From positions 124,001 to 188,000 of the forward strand of contig VZQC01001040.1 in the NCBI GenBank assembly GCA_009823505.1: a stretch of 64,000 nucleotides of DNA. The letters are read 5' to 3'. Below the pieces are notes generated by a model. It was not told where the DNA came from. It saw only the letters and a list, made by a program, of their open reading frames with translations, and did not search any database. Position 1 is the stretch's first letter. The number at the start of each line of letters is the position of its first letter. Made by a program: the position numbers and the translations under genes. Shown here one piece after another: positions 22,345-33,794 of this stretch. Source of the DNA: Rhizomys pruinosus (Eukaryota > Chordata > Mammalia > Rodentia > Spalacidae).

Positions 22345-22690
22345 GAAGATGTATTAGTTTCCCATGAGTGCTCTAACGAATGACTACATAAACTTATCTT
22401 ATAGTTCTGGACACCAGAAATCCAAATCCATTTCACTGGGACTGAGTGTCAGTGGGGCTATAGTCCCTCCAGAAGTGCTCCGTGGTGGGAATCCGTGCAC
22501 TTCCCCATTCTAGCACCTGGTATTGCCTTTCTTGCATTTTTAGCTCATAGAGCTCCTTCCTCCAGCTTCAGAGCCAGTACCTCAGCACCTTCACACCTCA
22601 ACTGAGGTTTTCATATCAGCTTCTGTCTTTAGCAAACCTCTCCAGACTCTTAGAAGGACCCAGTGATTGCATCTAGGGCCTACCCAGTAT
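22345..22690 (-). mobile_element. Ancient MaLR-like LTR, antisense
   Basis: Begins like antisense MaLR LTRs (TTAGTTTCCCATGAGTGCTC, AACTTATCTTATAGTTCTGG, CCAGAAATCCAAA) and ends AGGACCCAGTGATTGCATC. Diverged and possibly incomplete. The class is recognised from memory. Confidence 0.4.
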
Positions 22691-23120
22691 GTCAGCCAGC
22701 TTTCTGTTGCTGAGATTTAAAAATCAGCTTAAAGGAAGCAAGATTTATTTGCACTCACAGTTTAGAAGGAGCCAGTCCATACTCACTTGATTCCTTGGTG
22801 TCCTAGATAGAAAATCGTGGTAATGAACGCATGGTAGAGCAAAGCCACTCATTTCACAGAGACCGTGAAGCACAGAGGAAGAGGTTGGGTGGCCTGGGGA
22901 CAAAGCACGCTTTTTAAGGCCAGGCTCCCGGAGATTCTACTCCCTCCCAATAGCCCATTGACCTCCAACTCCATCAACAGACTTTTCCATTGATGAGGTC
23001 CAAGCCCTCATGATCTAATCACCTCCCGAAGGCTCTACATCTGAGCAGTGCTTCTGCCTTGGGAACCAAGTCCTCAATACATGAACTTTGGGGAAACATT
23101 TAGATTCAAGCCATGATATT
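22690..23120 (-). mobile_element. Rodent LTR-like repeat, antisense
   Basis: Opens with CAGCTTTCTGTTGCTGAGAT, has a GGAAGCAAGATTTATTTGC segment and later TAATCACCTCCCGAAGGC and CATGAACTTTGGGG. Related copies lie at 29690-29992, 52690-53095 and 54055-54400. Family name uncertain; MaLR-type LTR is my best guess. Confidence 0.42.
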
Positions 23121-23974
23121 CAGGTAACTTGGATAACCAGAGTAAGCTCCCTGTCTCCCTACCTCAACTAAATCAAAACTTGAAGATCCCTTTTTGCCAT
23201 ATGAAATGATGTTCATAAGTTCCAAGCTCTATAACCCAAGTGTCTCTGTGGATCATTATTCAGCTGACCTCAGATAGATTTATGGACCTTTCTCTCAACC
23301 TCTGGAGAAGGAAGAGTGGCTGAGACCAGAATTCTATTGATTTGCCATAAAGCCACTATAATGGGGACTGAGCCTGACTACAGCCTTGCCAGCTCTGATT
23401 TAAAATATTTCCTGGCCCCAAACCCACAAAACACATAGACCTGAGTCTATGCCAAGCATGGGACCAGAAATTCTAGAGACGAAGAGGCTCTTGGAGATCA
23501 TCAGTCCTGCCCTTTCAACCTCCCACATGGAGAATCTGAAACCCAGCTGAGAAAAGCTGCTTATCTAGAGTCACGCGTGTGCTTGGAGGAGCTGGGGGAA
23601 GTAAACTCAGACTCTTTCTACAACACCACACTGCCTTTCTCTTGCAGTTATCAGGATGTATTTGAAGTATTTACCTGCCCCCAGGAGACTGAGAACCCCT
23701 TGAGGACCTAAATGAAACTCAGAAAACTTTTTCTGCTAACATTGCAGAAGCATCTCAGATTTTGCAAGTCTTTGTCTCAACTACTCAATTCTCCTGATAT
23801 AGATGACATGGAAATAAATGAGTAAACTGTATTCCAATGAAACCGTATTGACAAGAACAGGAAGTGGGTCAGATTTGGTCTATGGTCTATGGTTTGTTGA
23901 TCCCTGGAATAGAAATAACAGCATTTATAAGTAATTACTCTAGGGTACTTAAAATATTAAGTATATTATAACAT
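23121..23974. other. Unassigned sequence
   Basis: Looks like single-copy DNA. I see no gene, RNA or repeat that I can support. Confidence 0.5.
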
Positions 23975-24122
23975 TTTTTGGTCTTCTTGAGGCAGGGTCT
24001 CCCTGTAGTCCCTGCTGGCCTGGAACTCACTCATGTACACCAGGCTTGCCTTGAAGTCTCAGAGATCCATCTGCTTCTGCCTTCTAAGTGCTGGGAATAA
24101 AGGTGCGCACCACCACACCCAG
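23975..24122 (-). mobile_element. B1 SINE, antisense
   Basis: GGCAGGGTCTCCCTGTAG at the 3' side, a CCAGGCTTGCCTTGAAG segment and AGTGCTGGGAATAAAGGTG before CACCACCACACCCAG. Confidence 0.88.
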
Positions 24123-24134
24123 CAAAAAATGTAT

Positions 24135-24345
24135 TTTTAAGCAGGGTCTCATGAGCAAAAGCTGGCCTCAAATTGATTATGCAGTCAAGGATGACCTTGG
24201 ACTTCTGACCCTCCTGCATTCCCCTCCAGGGTGCTGAAATTACAGGCATGCACCACTATGCCCAGTTTTATGTATGCTAGGGATCAAACAGAGGACTTCT
24301 TGCATCCTAAGCCAAGCACTGTCAGTTAGGCGACATCTTGGGTCT
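24135..24345 (-). mobile_element. B4-type SINE, antisense
   Basis: AGCAGGGTCTCATGAGC, CAAGGATGACCTTGGACTTC and TACAGGCATGCACCACTATG are in B4/B1 order, followed by a tRNA-like part with CTAGGGATCAAACAGAGG and AAGCACTGTCAGTTAGG. Diverged. Confidence 0.68.
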
Positions 24346-24887
24346 CTAAAAGATGCATTTTAAGTTAGAGAGCTGGAAGGAAGATCCAGACCCTTCAATT
24401 TAGGCTGTTCCTCACCTGAAGGTCCTACAATGCCAATCATACATGGAAGCCATAAAGATCTACGCTAGTTAATTGTTCTCACCTCAGACCAATCGAGGCA
24501 GATTTTCTAGAAATTTTCCCTAAGCATCCATGTTGTTATCCTTACACCTACAAAGTTCAGCTTGAATGTGAATCAAGGACTACTGCTCTGAGACAGCATT
24601 TTTTTAAAGTTTGGTTTAAAGAAAAGACGAGCATGAGGAAGACGAGAGAGGAAGAAAGGAAGAGAGAGTGAGACCAAGGCACCAGTGCTCAGTCCTAGTG
24701 AGGCAGAGGCAGGCGAATCTCTAAAATTAAAAGAGAAAGAAGTCGAACAGGGAGTAAGCTTCGGCAGCAGGTTAGTTCCCAAATAATCCCTGCTTACATC
24801 TCGATTGCATCAGCAAATATTACAAACATGCGGCATCCAATTTAGGGATACAAAACCCCTAACATCAGGTTAAACCTAAGGAAATGA

Positions 24888-24892
<5 letters not shown>

Positions 24893-24944
<52 letters not shown>
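24893..24944. repeat. (TC)n microsatellite abutting a half B1
   Basis: 26 clean TC units. The B1 half that follows directly has lost its 5' part to the repeat. Confidence 0.97.
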
Positions 24945-24945
<1 letters not shown>

Positions 24946-24947
<2 letters not shown>

Positions 24948-25033
24948 CAAGGCTAGCTTGGTCTACATAGTGAGTTCCAGGCCAGCTGGGGCTATAGGGA
25001 CACCCTGTCTCAAAAAGACAAAAAAAAAAATCA
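24946..25033 (+). mobile_element. 3' half of a B1 SINE
   Basis: Begins inside B1 at TCAAGGCTAGCTTGGTCTAC and continues through CCTGTCTCAAAAAGAC to an A tail. The 5' half is missing. Confidence 0.85.
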
Positions 25034-25227
25034 TTAATGTTCAAAATATACAAAACCTATAAAATGGAGATGAATGATTGATATTACAAAAGAAATTTTC
25101 ACTCATGTGTAAGGATTCTTAGAGGGCTCTTAACAGATATCTCCTTGGGGGTGATCAAGTGACCTCTAGAGCCCATTAATTGCTAGAGGAAGAGGCTGGG
25201 AAACTGGAGTTTTACATTTTAAAATGT

Positions 25228-25640
25228 AACAAGCAGCGAATGGTCTCCCTCATTTGTGGATGCTAGCACCAAATCCCCAGAAGAAAGGCAAACTAAACAA
25301 CATTATTGTTATATTTCTGTTTATCTGAAAGCAACTATGTTGCTACAATGCAAATCTCTTAACCAGCTCTAGAATTGATCCACCACTTACTTTCAGACTC
25401 TGTAATTACTGTATAAGAGTGGAAAGTATGTGTTAATATTTTAGAGTAATATAAAATTAAAGGAGGAAAATGTGAATTCCTAAACATAAAAAAAAAGACA
25501 GAGTGAAAGATGTAGGACATTTATGGCAGAATGCATGATCTGGGGTGGGGTGGGGGGAAGGGAAAGGAGAATATGTCTAAACTGAACTCAGAAATGATGT
25601 CTGAAATATATAAAACATTAATAAAAGCATTATAAAATAA
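25228..25640 (+). mobile_element. 5'-truncated L1 3' end, sense
   Basis: Starts in the last codons of ORF2 (CGAATGGTCTCCCTCATTTG, encoding RMVSLIC, then the stop in GATGCTAGC). It then has a 3'UTR with the body type also seen at 62885-63150 (ACCACTTACTTTCAGACTCT, TTTTAGAGTAATATAAAATTAA), a G-rich tract at 25542-25566 and a tail with AATAAA-like signals. Confidence 0.85.
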
Positions 25641-26415
25641 AATGTTTGGTGCCACTTCTAGTTGATAATCAAGAACAACTCAAGCTACAGTGTGGAAATG
25701 AGGAAGCATACCTTCATCACCCGCCTTTGTGTCAGGCCTCTCCTCAACATCAGTAGCTGCACCTGTAAGCTCCTGACTATTGAAAGAATTCGTATGGGAG
25801 TACAGGGTGCCTGGCATTAATCCCTGCCCCAAGGCACTCTGTTCTCTACCTTTAGACCCTAAATCCTGAGAAGAGATTCTCCCAAGAACATCCTGAGACT
25901 GGAAACAATTGCTTGTTGGTCCTTCCTGGTTGTAAGGAAAGAAGCTGAGGACAAACAAATGGGTTCCAAATATTGCACGAAGCATATTTATATTGAAAAT
26001 GATCCCTGGAGATCTGACTTGGCATGCTCTAGCTTACTAGAAACCTCGGTCCTTGTCTCCTCACAGCTGGCTCTTCCATCCTAGGACAAAGGCACATTTT
26101 GAGTTGTTTATTTGGCTACACGGTGTCACCACTGTGGTGAAGCCCAGTGGGGGTCACTATAACAAAAAGAAAAATCCACAACTTTCTAATGTGTTCAGGA
26201 CACATTTGAAATGTTTCCTTAGTGGAAGCAAATGAGAGGCAGGACCACGTGTGGACTCTATACAGTGGGAAGCTTTCTACAGGGTATGTTCTATAAGGCA
26301 TTTCTAGAATCTTCCTAACACTTAACTCTTACATACTATCCTACATCACTTTATTTATGATGGGCCCCTATGTCATCGAACACAGAGACTTTTAAGCCGG
26401 ATCTCTATCAAAATA
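25641..26415. other. Unassigned sequence
   Basis: Nothing I can assign. The longest frames (about 100 codons near 25680-25985 on the minus strand) show no family signature. Confidence 0.5.
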
Positions 26416-26419
26416 TTTT

Positions 26420-26760
26420 TGTCTAACCCCCAAAGGGGTGAAACAACATAACCCTATAAGTCAGGTCACCAGTAAGCAACAGAAATGGATTTCACAATGG
26501 TTTGGGGGCTGGGAAGCCCAAAGTCAAAGCTCCAGCAAACTCAGCATCTGGTGCAGTGTCCTTTCTTGGCTTATAGATGATGGCTACTTACTGTGTCCTC
26601 AAGCAATGGAAGAAAGCAAGGGAATTGTCTGGTGTTCATCATTCTTAATGTTTTATTCCCCTGACTTACTCATCTCCACCCAAAGCTCACACCTCAAAAG
26701 ACATTGTATTAGCCTTTACGATTTAATATGTGAACTGTCAGCAAATGCAAGTATTTTATA
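26420..26760 (-). mobile_element. MLT1-like MaLR LTR remnant, antisense
   Basis: CACAATGGTTTGGGGGCTGG, GAAGCCCAAAGTCAAAGCTC, ATAGATGATGGCTACTTACTG and GTGTCCTCAAGCAATGG follow the order of antisense MLT1 LTRs. The open frame of 143 codons here is a chance reading through this repeat. Confidence 0.5.
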
Positions 26761-29689
26761 CATAGCACAGACTTCCTTGGGGCATATGGAGACTGACAAA
26801 ATTGAGGTTTTCTCACATAGCCATTCCTTCCTTTTGCCCTCAGAAAAGCCCAGCCTCGGTGAGAGTTGAAGAGGATCTCCCACCATGACTTTGAAATTAG
26901 GCCTCAAACAGTTTGGCATCACTCACACAAACCTAGTGCCTTCGTTTCTCAACTGTAGTAGGAGGATAACAATGATGCCTTCTCCCAACCCTGCAGAGTA
27001 GATTAGATCAGATCACGTGAAGTATTCAGAAGGCACATGGCTTATGCTCAATGCCTGCTGCCCTTCAACGTGTAGTCAGGGGCAGCTGGACTCAACGGAG
27101 GACAGAATTCTACTCCTACAAGGCTGCCTGTGCCCCATATGATGTGATATTACTTCTCAAAAAAAAAAATGCTCAGAGGAGTCAGACTCAGCCTCTAGAC
27201 TCTGCCTGAGTAGGGAAGAGGCAAGCCTGTCCATAATTCTTAACAGTTCCAGGCTCCTTGCCAAGAGCCTCTGTGGTTCACTAGCTAGAAGTGTTAACTT
27301 TGCCTAGAAGAAAATCTAAAGGAGAAAAAAAGTGACCATGCCACATTTTGCTCTGGAAAATGAATTGTTCACTGTCTCGTCTTACTGAAAATGAGCCAGC
27401 TTCTGCAAGCAACTGCTTACTTTATCAAGAAGAAGAGACAGTTCAATACAGTGGCTGCCCATGCCTTTTTGAAGCAGCCCAGCTTTTGAACCATCCATCA
27501 TTACTTGAACCACTCCCCTTCCATTTACTCAGCACATATCCTGGGTCTGTGCTGATCTAGAAGCTTTGGGTCTAGCAAAGAAGAAAACAGAATCCAATCC
27601 TCACTCTTAGGGAGTTCAGATCCCAGTGGGGAATCCAGACAATAAACAATATAGACATCAAATTATATGCTGGGTAATGCAAGAGTCCAGGAAAGAAACA
27701 CACAGAGACAGAGAGACAGACAGAAAGAAACAAAGACAGAAACAGAGAGACAGGAGGAGGATGGGTGGGCACCAGGTACGGCTGCCTTTGCAGAGTTTTC
27801 CTGCAGAGGTCCTTAATGCCTGTAAGCTGCAGATGGCTCGGCCAACTCATGCTTCTCTCTAGGACTTGGCATCTGAACAGAGACTTCAGACACAGCCACC
27901 TTCAAAGATGCTTCTACAGCTGAGGCCGACTTCATTGTATACTTGCAGGATGACAAGGATCCAGGGCAATCACACCCGTGGGGACACCCTAGGCTGTCCA
28001 GTCCTGAAGCCAAATCTGGACCAGGCCTTATTTCCTCTGTCTCCTAGTTGCTTTCAAAACCACAGATCCATTTCCGACTTAATCTCACTGGCACCCCTTC
28101 TGTCATTTTGTGTGCAATGCGTAACTCAGACCAGTCAACTTCTGCTGGGGAAAAGAATTAACTAAATTATATGCATTGCACTTTTAGAGGAGACTGTAGT
28201 CTCACAAGTCCAGCTTTATTAAAAACAATCTAGAGAAACATTTCCAGCCCCCTCTTCCCCCGGGACATTTCTTCAGAGAGATGACAAAGATAATGAAAGA
28301 AACGTCAGTTATTATTTGTTCTGGGCAAGGGGCAGCAAGGCCAAAATGAAAACGATGTCACAGACTGCATTAGTTTGGACACAAATAAACAGTGACCAGG
28401 AAGATAGAGGCCAGGAGATCTGCTTGGATGCTCAAAACTTCTCATGCCTGGGTAATGGATTATCTTATGCAGACTGATGGAATAATTCCACAAACCACAC
28501 CCCCACTCCTAAAGAACCATGATTATGCGTGGTTTCCCCTCCAAACACCACAAAGGGATCTCTGCAGTGGGGAAGGGAGTCAATTTCCTTCCCTCCATGG
28601 GACTTCACAGCAGGTAAATATTGATTACATTTTCCTGATGCCTCCAGCCATTTTCTCTGATACTTCTGCCTGCTTCTAGGTATGAACCTGCCTCCACCCC
28701 CACCCCTTCATCTTGTCTACATGGGAATATCAGATCAAGTGAAGAAGAGATTTTTCCTAACGGAGCTTGGTAGAGAGGCATCTTCTGATTGTGAACACTG
28801 ATTCACATTCCCAATATTGGTATCCTTGGAAATGATAGCGAGTGTCCACTCCTGCAGTTTGGAAAGACAGAGCATCCGATCTGACCCAGCAAGTAGAGAC
28901 AAGCAGGAATCTAGACTGTTGTAGAAAGTGCCTGGTGCTTTGAGCTCTTCAGTTAATTATTGCTGAGCCTCAGAGACCTGAGCATCCGTACCATTACCAG
29001 AGGTTTCAGGGTGAGAAGACAGCAGGGAATTGGCAGGGACTGGTGATTAAGCCTTCAGACACACATGGGGTGTCAACACTAGTGCCAACAGGCTGGCAAG
29101 TGAGTTCCCACTGTCTCATCTTGCCTTGAGCACAGATGCCTCACAGGCAAGATTTGTGCACAATGCCCACAGTCATCTTCCCCTGATACCAGCTTCGTGG
29201 TCATGAGTGGGAGGGAGGGGCAGAAGTGGAGAGCGTTGGCCACATTCTTATCATGGAAACCTCCCATTGCAGAACCTAAGTGGCTGTCAAGGATAATGGC
29301 TCATAGCAAAATTGTAAAAAATAAAAAAAGCAAGAACTGATGGGGAAATGGCCTCGCTTTAGATTGCGTTCCACTCAGCATGGCAGAGCACACACCTCAG
29401 AACCACCCTGCAGACCTGAGACTACAAAGCTGCAGTGTTTATCCATCATCTCCATCTGCTATTGGGTGACTTCCAGGGACATTAACTCCTTGGCACTTCC
29501 AGCTCACCCTTTGCACTCAGCATCTGTTCCTGTGTCCAGAAAAATTCTCAAGAAGATGGTTGCAAACATTTGAAGTTATATACTTGGCAGCATGCAAAGG
29601 AGAGTGCCTGAAAGATGGGGGGTGGGGCCCCAAGATCATCTTCTGCATCACTGTACTGGGGGGTCACAGCTAGTAGCAGACGATGGCTA
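26761..29689. other. Long unassigned stretch
   Basis: About 2.9 kb without recognised repeats except an A10 run near 27160 and a purine-rich GA/ACAG stretch at 27690-27760. Frames are below 100 codons and none resembles a known protein. It is one of the longest non-repeat islands in the window, so a candidate for conserved non-coding sequence. Confidence 0.5.
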
Positions 29690-29992
29690 TTCTAGCTTCA
29701 TTTTTGCTGCTGCGTTAAAAACACTCTGCCCAAAAGCATCGGAACTCTACTTACTGGCTTGCTTGCAGACCCCAGCTTAACTAGCTTTCTTCTGCCACCC
29801 AGGACCACCAGCCTAGGGAATGGTGCTACCCAAATTGGGTTGGTCCTTTCTACATCAATTAACAATGAAGACAATCCACCCCAGAAATGACCACAGACCA
29901 CACAATCTGGCCTTGGCCATCCCTCAAATGGCCAAAGTCAAAAACCTTCCTACTCAGGTGATTCTAGGCTGGATCACATTGACAGTTGAAGC
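29690..29992 (-). mobile_element. Rodent LTR-like repeat, antisense
   Basis: CACCCAGGACCACCAGCCTAGG, TGGTGCTACCCAAATTGGG and ATCAATTAACAATGAAGAC follow the order of the family also present at 52690-53095. The 5' and 3' ends are ragged. Confidence 0.45.
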
Positions 29993-30786
29993 TAATGAGG
30001 ATGGTGGCCAAAAGAACTCTACCTTCAAGGAAAGAGCCTGAGTAAGCTACTAAGATTTCTAGGCCAGTCTTTTGATCTAACACATGAGAAAGTGATGCCT
30101 TCTCCACCTGCATCATACATAGCAATGCATACAGCTGTGGTACCCCATGCCCAGCCTTCCCCAAAGTAGTCAGTAATAGAAAATGAAAGATACAAGATGG
30201 TTCATGAAGTCTCTCACCATCTCATTTTCCCTCGTCACACACGGCTTGAAGCTTCCTTCCTGTTCTCCCCCACCTCATTTACACGTTCACCCTTCAGTGA
30301 CCTGGTTGAAGTCTGTACTGTGTCCCATCAGGTGGTCTTGGCGGGTGTGGGTTTCTTTATCAGTGATGCTTTCCCTCATCATCCACACCATTATCACAAT
30401 TGCGCTTGCTTGCCTTGTTTAATCAGATCCATCGCAAAGGCCTTAGGGCAAATGTCACGCCCACAAGGAAGCCTGATTGGATGACGTGGTTCTGAAGTTT
30501 AAATTCCCATATTCTCTACATGCATCAGGAAAATATTATCAAGCATGCAAAGTAGTAAATAGAAATGGGTATGTTATTTGACTTGGTAGTTTTGTGTAAG
30601 AATTTGGTCTAAGCAAATGTTTCAGAATCATGTAAAAAAAATCTAGGTTATTTATTTAAGAATGGTTATATAGCATGAAGGAGAGAAAGTAACAGGAATG
30701 ATGAAAGAAAATAAAATATCCACACTAAGTGACTAGCTAAATATGTTGCATACAGCCATCCAATTTAGCCATGAGAAATGGTGATG
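29993..30786. other. Unassigned sequence
   Basis: No repeat or coding feature is recognised. Confidence 0.5.
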
Positions 30787-30837
30787 TATGTGTGCCGTTT
30801 TCCTTTCTTTTTTCTTTTCTTTTTTGGGGGGGATCTT

Positions 30838-30975
30838 ATTTTTGAGACAGGGTCTCCCTAGTCCCAGCTGGTCTGGAGCTCTCCATGTAGACCAGGCTGG
30901 CCTTGAACTCAGAGAGATCTGCCTGCCTCTGCCTCCCAAGTGCTAGGATTAAAGGTGTGCACCACCACACCCAAC
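30838..30975 (-). mobile_element. B1 SINE, antisense, with imperfect 16-bp TSD
   Basis: A clean antisense B1 (GAGACAGGGTCTCCCTAG, ACCAGGCTGGCCTTGAACTC, CCAAGTGCTAGGATTAAAGG). A T-rich tail complement lies at 30803-30837. TATGTGTGC-x-x-TTTTC occurs at both edges (from 30787 and from 30976) with two mismatches. Confidence 0.92.
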
Positions 30976-31187
30976 TATGTGTGCAATTTTCAACCTGATA
31001 CATTGCTAATTTTTAAAATGGATCATTGAATATTATTCTATACTCAATACTATTGGTTTCTGAAGATTTCTTCAACAGGAACTCAGATGTTTTGATGTTC
31101 TCTGACCTGTTAAATATATAAAAGGACTTGATTCTAAGGGGGGGGGATAACCGAGTCATTCAAATAAATTCCCCTTTCATCAAAAAT

Positions 31188-31335
31188 TGCCAGGAGTGGT
31201 GGCACACACCTTTAATCCTAGCACTTGGGAAGCAGAGGCATGTGGATCTTTGTGAGTTCAAGGCCAGCCTGGTCTACAGAGTGAGTTCCAGGACAGCTAG
31301 GGCTATAAGGAGACCCTGTCTTAAAAAGACCAAAA
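31188..31335 (+). mobile_element. B1 SINE, sense
   Basis: CCAGGAGTGGTGGCACACAC, GGGAAGCAGAGGCATGTGG and AGGAGACCCTGTCTTAAAAAG. A short direct repeat (AAAATTGC) flanks the SINE plus its expanded tail. Confidence 0.92.
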
Positions 31336-31336
31336 A

Positions 31337-31396
<60 letters not shown>

Positions 31397-31399
31397 GAA
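31336..31399. repeat. (GAAA)n microsatellite grown from a B1 tail
   Basis: About 15 GAAA units directly follow the B1 A tail. Confidence 0.95.
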
Positions 31400-31711
31400 A
31401 ATTGCATAAATTGGAATTGATCACAGGGACACCCACATCAAGGGGAAGATCAGGATGAGGCTCCCACTTCCCACAGCTCTACTCTGCGGCCTGGATGACT
31501 CCCCGAGCCTTCTGTCTTTTCCCTGCACACCATTACATACCTTCCAAGTTTCAGTTAAGTCAAGAAGGAAACACAGAGAATCAAACTTCAAACCAAGAGA
31601 CACTCCATTCTTCACATTCACTGATAATTCTCCAAGGTTACATTTAATTTGAGATGCTCCACTTGCTTTCACCTGGTCCCTGTCAGATCTGTCCCCAATA
31701 GTTAACACTAA

Positions 31712-31719
31712 GAAAAGGA

Positions 31720-31771
<52 letters not shown>

Positions 31772-31786
31772 AAAAGAAAGGAAGCA
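31712..31786. repeat. (GAAA)n microsatellite
   Basis: A second GAAA array without a recognisable SINE in front. Confidence 0.95.
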
Positions 31787-31799
31787 AGCCCAGAATGGC

Positions 31800-32935
31800 T
31801 GGGACCAAAAGGAGATAAGCATATGTTTGTGCAAGCTGAAAAATTGTGCTATATGGAACAGAGTCCAAATAAATCAATAAAAGCAGTTTCAGACACGCAC
31901 TATAGAGAAAAACTGTTAATTACTGGTATTACCATTGATATCCATTCATTTGAGACTTTTGTTCAGGCAAAGCAATTGCTTGCTCCTGTTATATAACCCA
32001 AATCAAGAGAATTTACACAGAATGGAAGGGGGAAAAATATTCTCAGCTGAAACTCAGACAAAAGGACTGAGGAAAAATGAGACAAGTGGTATTTTCTGGA
32101 GACTTACTGAGACAAATCAGCTCAGAAAAGATATGAACCTGCCCAGCTTCATCCTAATACCATCCATCCTAACAGGGTTGTATTTTCTGCATATAAATTT
32201 CAAGTTTGAAAGAGCCCAGATAGGGACCCTTTTATGAAAAACACTCTGTGATGAAAAGGTTTGCCTCCTTATCTAAAGGGATTTTTATTCTTGTTGAATC
32301 CTTTGAAAGCAAGGGCTCTATAGACTCGAAGACCTGAAGGAAGATCCACTGCTGTCACGACATGGTTCAGTGACACCTACATGTCTGCTGAAGGCTCCTG
32401 AGTAGCATTCCTCATAGTAAAAGTGAGCAGAGAGATGCATCAATGGGAATCTGTGTGAAGTGCTCAGTCCACGTGTGAGCAGGGAAAGAAGCCCATTCGA
32501 GCATTTCCACAAGAATGATAAACAGGGAGTTATTGCGAGGATGACACGGGACCACGGTGCTGAGCAGGAAGGAGCAGGAAGCCATCCTAATCTCATGCAG
32601 TATATTTAGAAGTCCAGACAGATGCTGACAAAGGTCCCATGATGCTTAAGGAAGAATCAAAAATCTAAATAAAGACAGGATCCAAATCTATATTTGCACA
32701 AATTCACCATCAGTTGCTTCATGGTGGTCTTGCCAGAGATCAACAAACAAGAGAAACCCAGCGTTGTTTCAATCCCAGGAGATGAGGGCCTGGGGTTATT
32801 CACAGTGGGCCACAGCCACCATCCTTACCTCCAAACATTTTCCTCACCCCAAAAGGGAAAAACCCTACAGACACTATGTACAATTGCTTCCTAGTCCTCA
32901 TTTCCCTGTTCCCTGCTTTCTGTTCTTAAGGCTTT
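31800..32935. other. Unassigned sequence
   Basis: No repeat or coding feature is recognised. Frames reach about 100 codons without family resemblance. Confidence 0.5.
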
Positions 32936-32939
32936 TCCT

Positions 32940-33290
32940 ATTCTCCATATTTAATATGAACATAATCACACTATATGTGATCTGTCCCTGGCTTAATTAA
33001 TCATAACGTTTTCAAGGTCCATACAGGTTGTTGCATCTAACAGTGTTTTACTCCTTTATATGGTTAGATAACATTCCATTGTATGGAAATTCCACATTCT
33101 TTCCATCCATTCACTTAAAGAACATTTGTTTCCCATGTGGTTCATTGTGAACAGTTCTATTATTACTATTCAAGGTTTTACTGAATGCCTGTTTCTTTTG
33201 ACACACAGCTAGGAATAGCACTGACAGGTCATCTGATCATTCTGTTCAATCTTCTAAGAACTCAGCTAACAAAATGTTAACAAGTACTAC
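32940..33290 (-). mobile_element. Ancient L1 3' region, antisense
   Basis: TTTTCAAGGTCCATACAGG, AACATTCCATTGTATGG and CATTCACTTAAAGAACATTTG are the antisense of decayed ORF2-end sequence of old mammalian L1s. Highly diverged. Confidence 0.6.
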
Positions 33291-33324
33291 AGCAATAGAA
33301 ATATCCATGAAAGTACCATGGAGT

Positions 33325-33590
33325 CTCAGGGCTGGAGAGATTGCTTAGTGCTTATGAGCACTGACTGTTCTTGCATAGGACCTGGGTTCGATTCCCATCA
33401 CCCATATGGTGGCTAAGAACCTTCTTTAGTGACAGGTGCCACCTTTAATCCCAGCACTTGGGAGGCAGAGGCAGGTGGATCTCTGTGACTTCAAGACCTG
33501 CCTGGTCTACAGAGTGAGCTCCAGGCCAGCTGGGACTAAAGGGAGACCAAGTCTCAAAAATATCAAAAAAGAAAAGAAAAAAGAAAAAAA
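33325..33590 (+). mobile_element. Chimeric SINE: B2-type head joined to a B1
   Basis: 33332-33427 is a tRNA-derived B2/B3 head (GGGCTGGAGAGATTGC, then GACCTGGGTTCGATTCCCA as B box). From about 33428 it continues directly as a B1 body (CACCTTTAATCCCAGCACTT to AAGTCTCAAAAA) with an A-rich tail. The perfect 15-bp duplication AAAGTACCATGGAGT (33310-33324 and 33591-33605) encloses both parts, so they inserted together. The B2 3' half is absent. Confidence 0.85.
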
Positions 33591-33794
33591 AAAGTACCAT
33601 GGAGTTTCATTGATCCATCTTTGGAAACATGTTCATCCCTGAAACAATCAATGTGAGCTGAAAGATGGAATACCCTGATTGGTGAAGATACGTCTTCAAT
33701 AACTTTGCAATATGAAAAGCTTCCTACCCAAATGATGTGGACTGGAACAGATGCTGGTGCTGTTGCTGTCATTATTGTTGTTAAAATTAAAAAT

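Noticed and set aside
26438..26869. 143-codon plus-strand frame
   Set aside because: Most of it lies in an MLT1-like LTR read in antisense; no protein family fits.
31336..31399. Possible CRISPR-like array (regular short repeats)
   Set aside because: It is a continuous GAAA microsatellite without spacers, in a mammalian genome.
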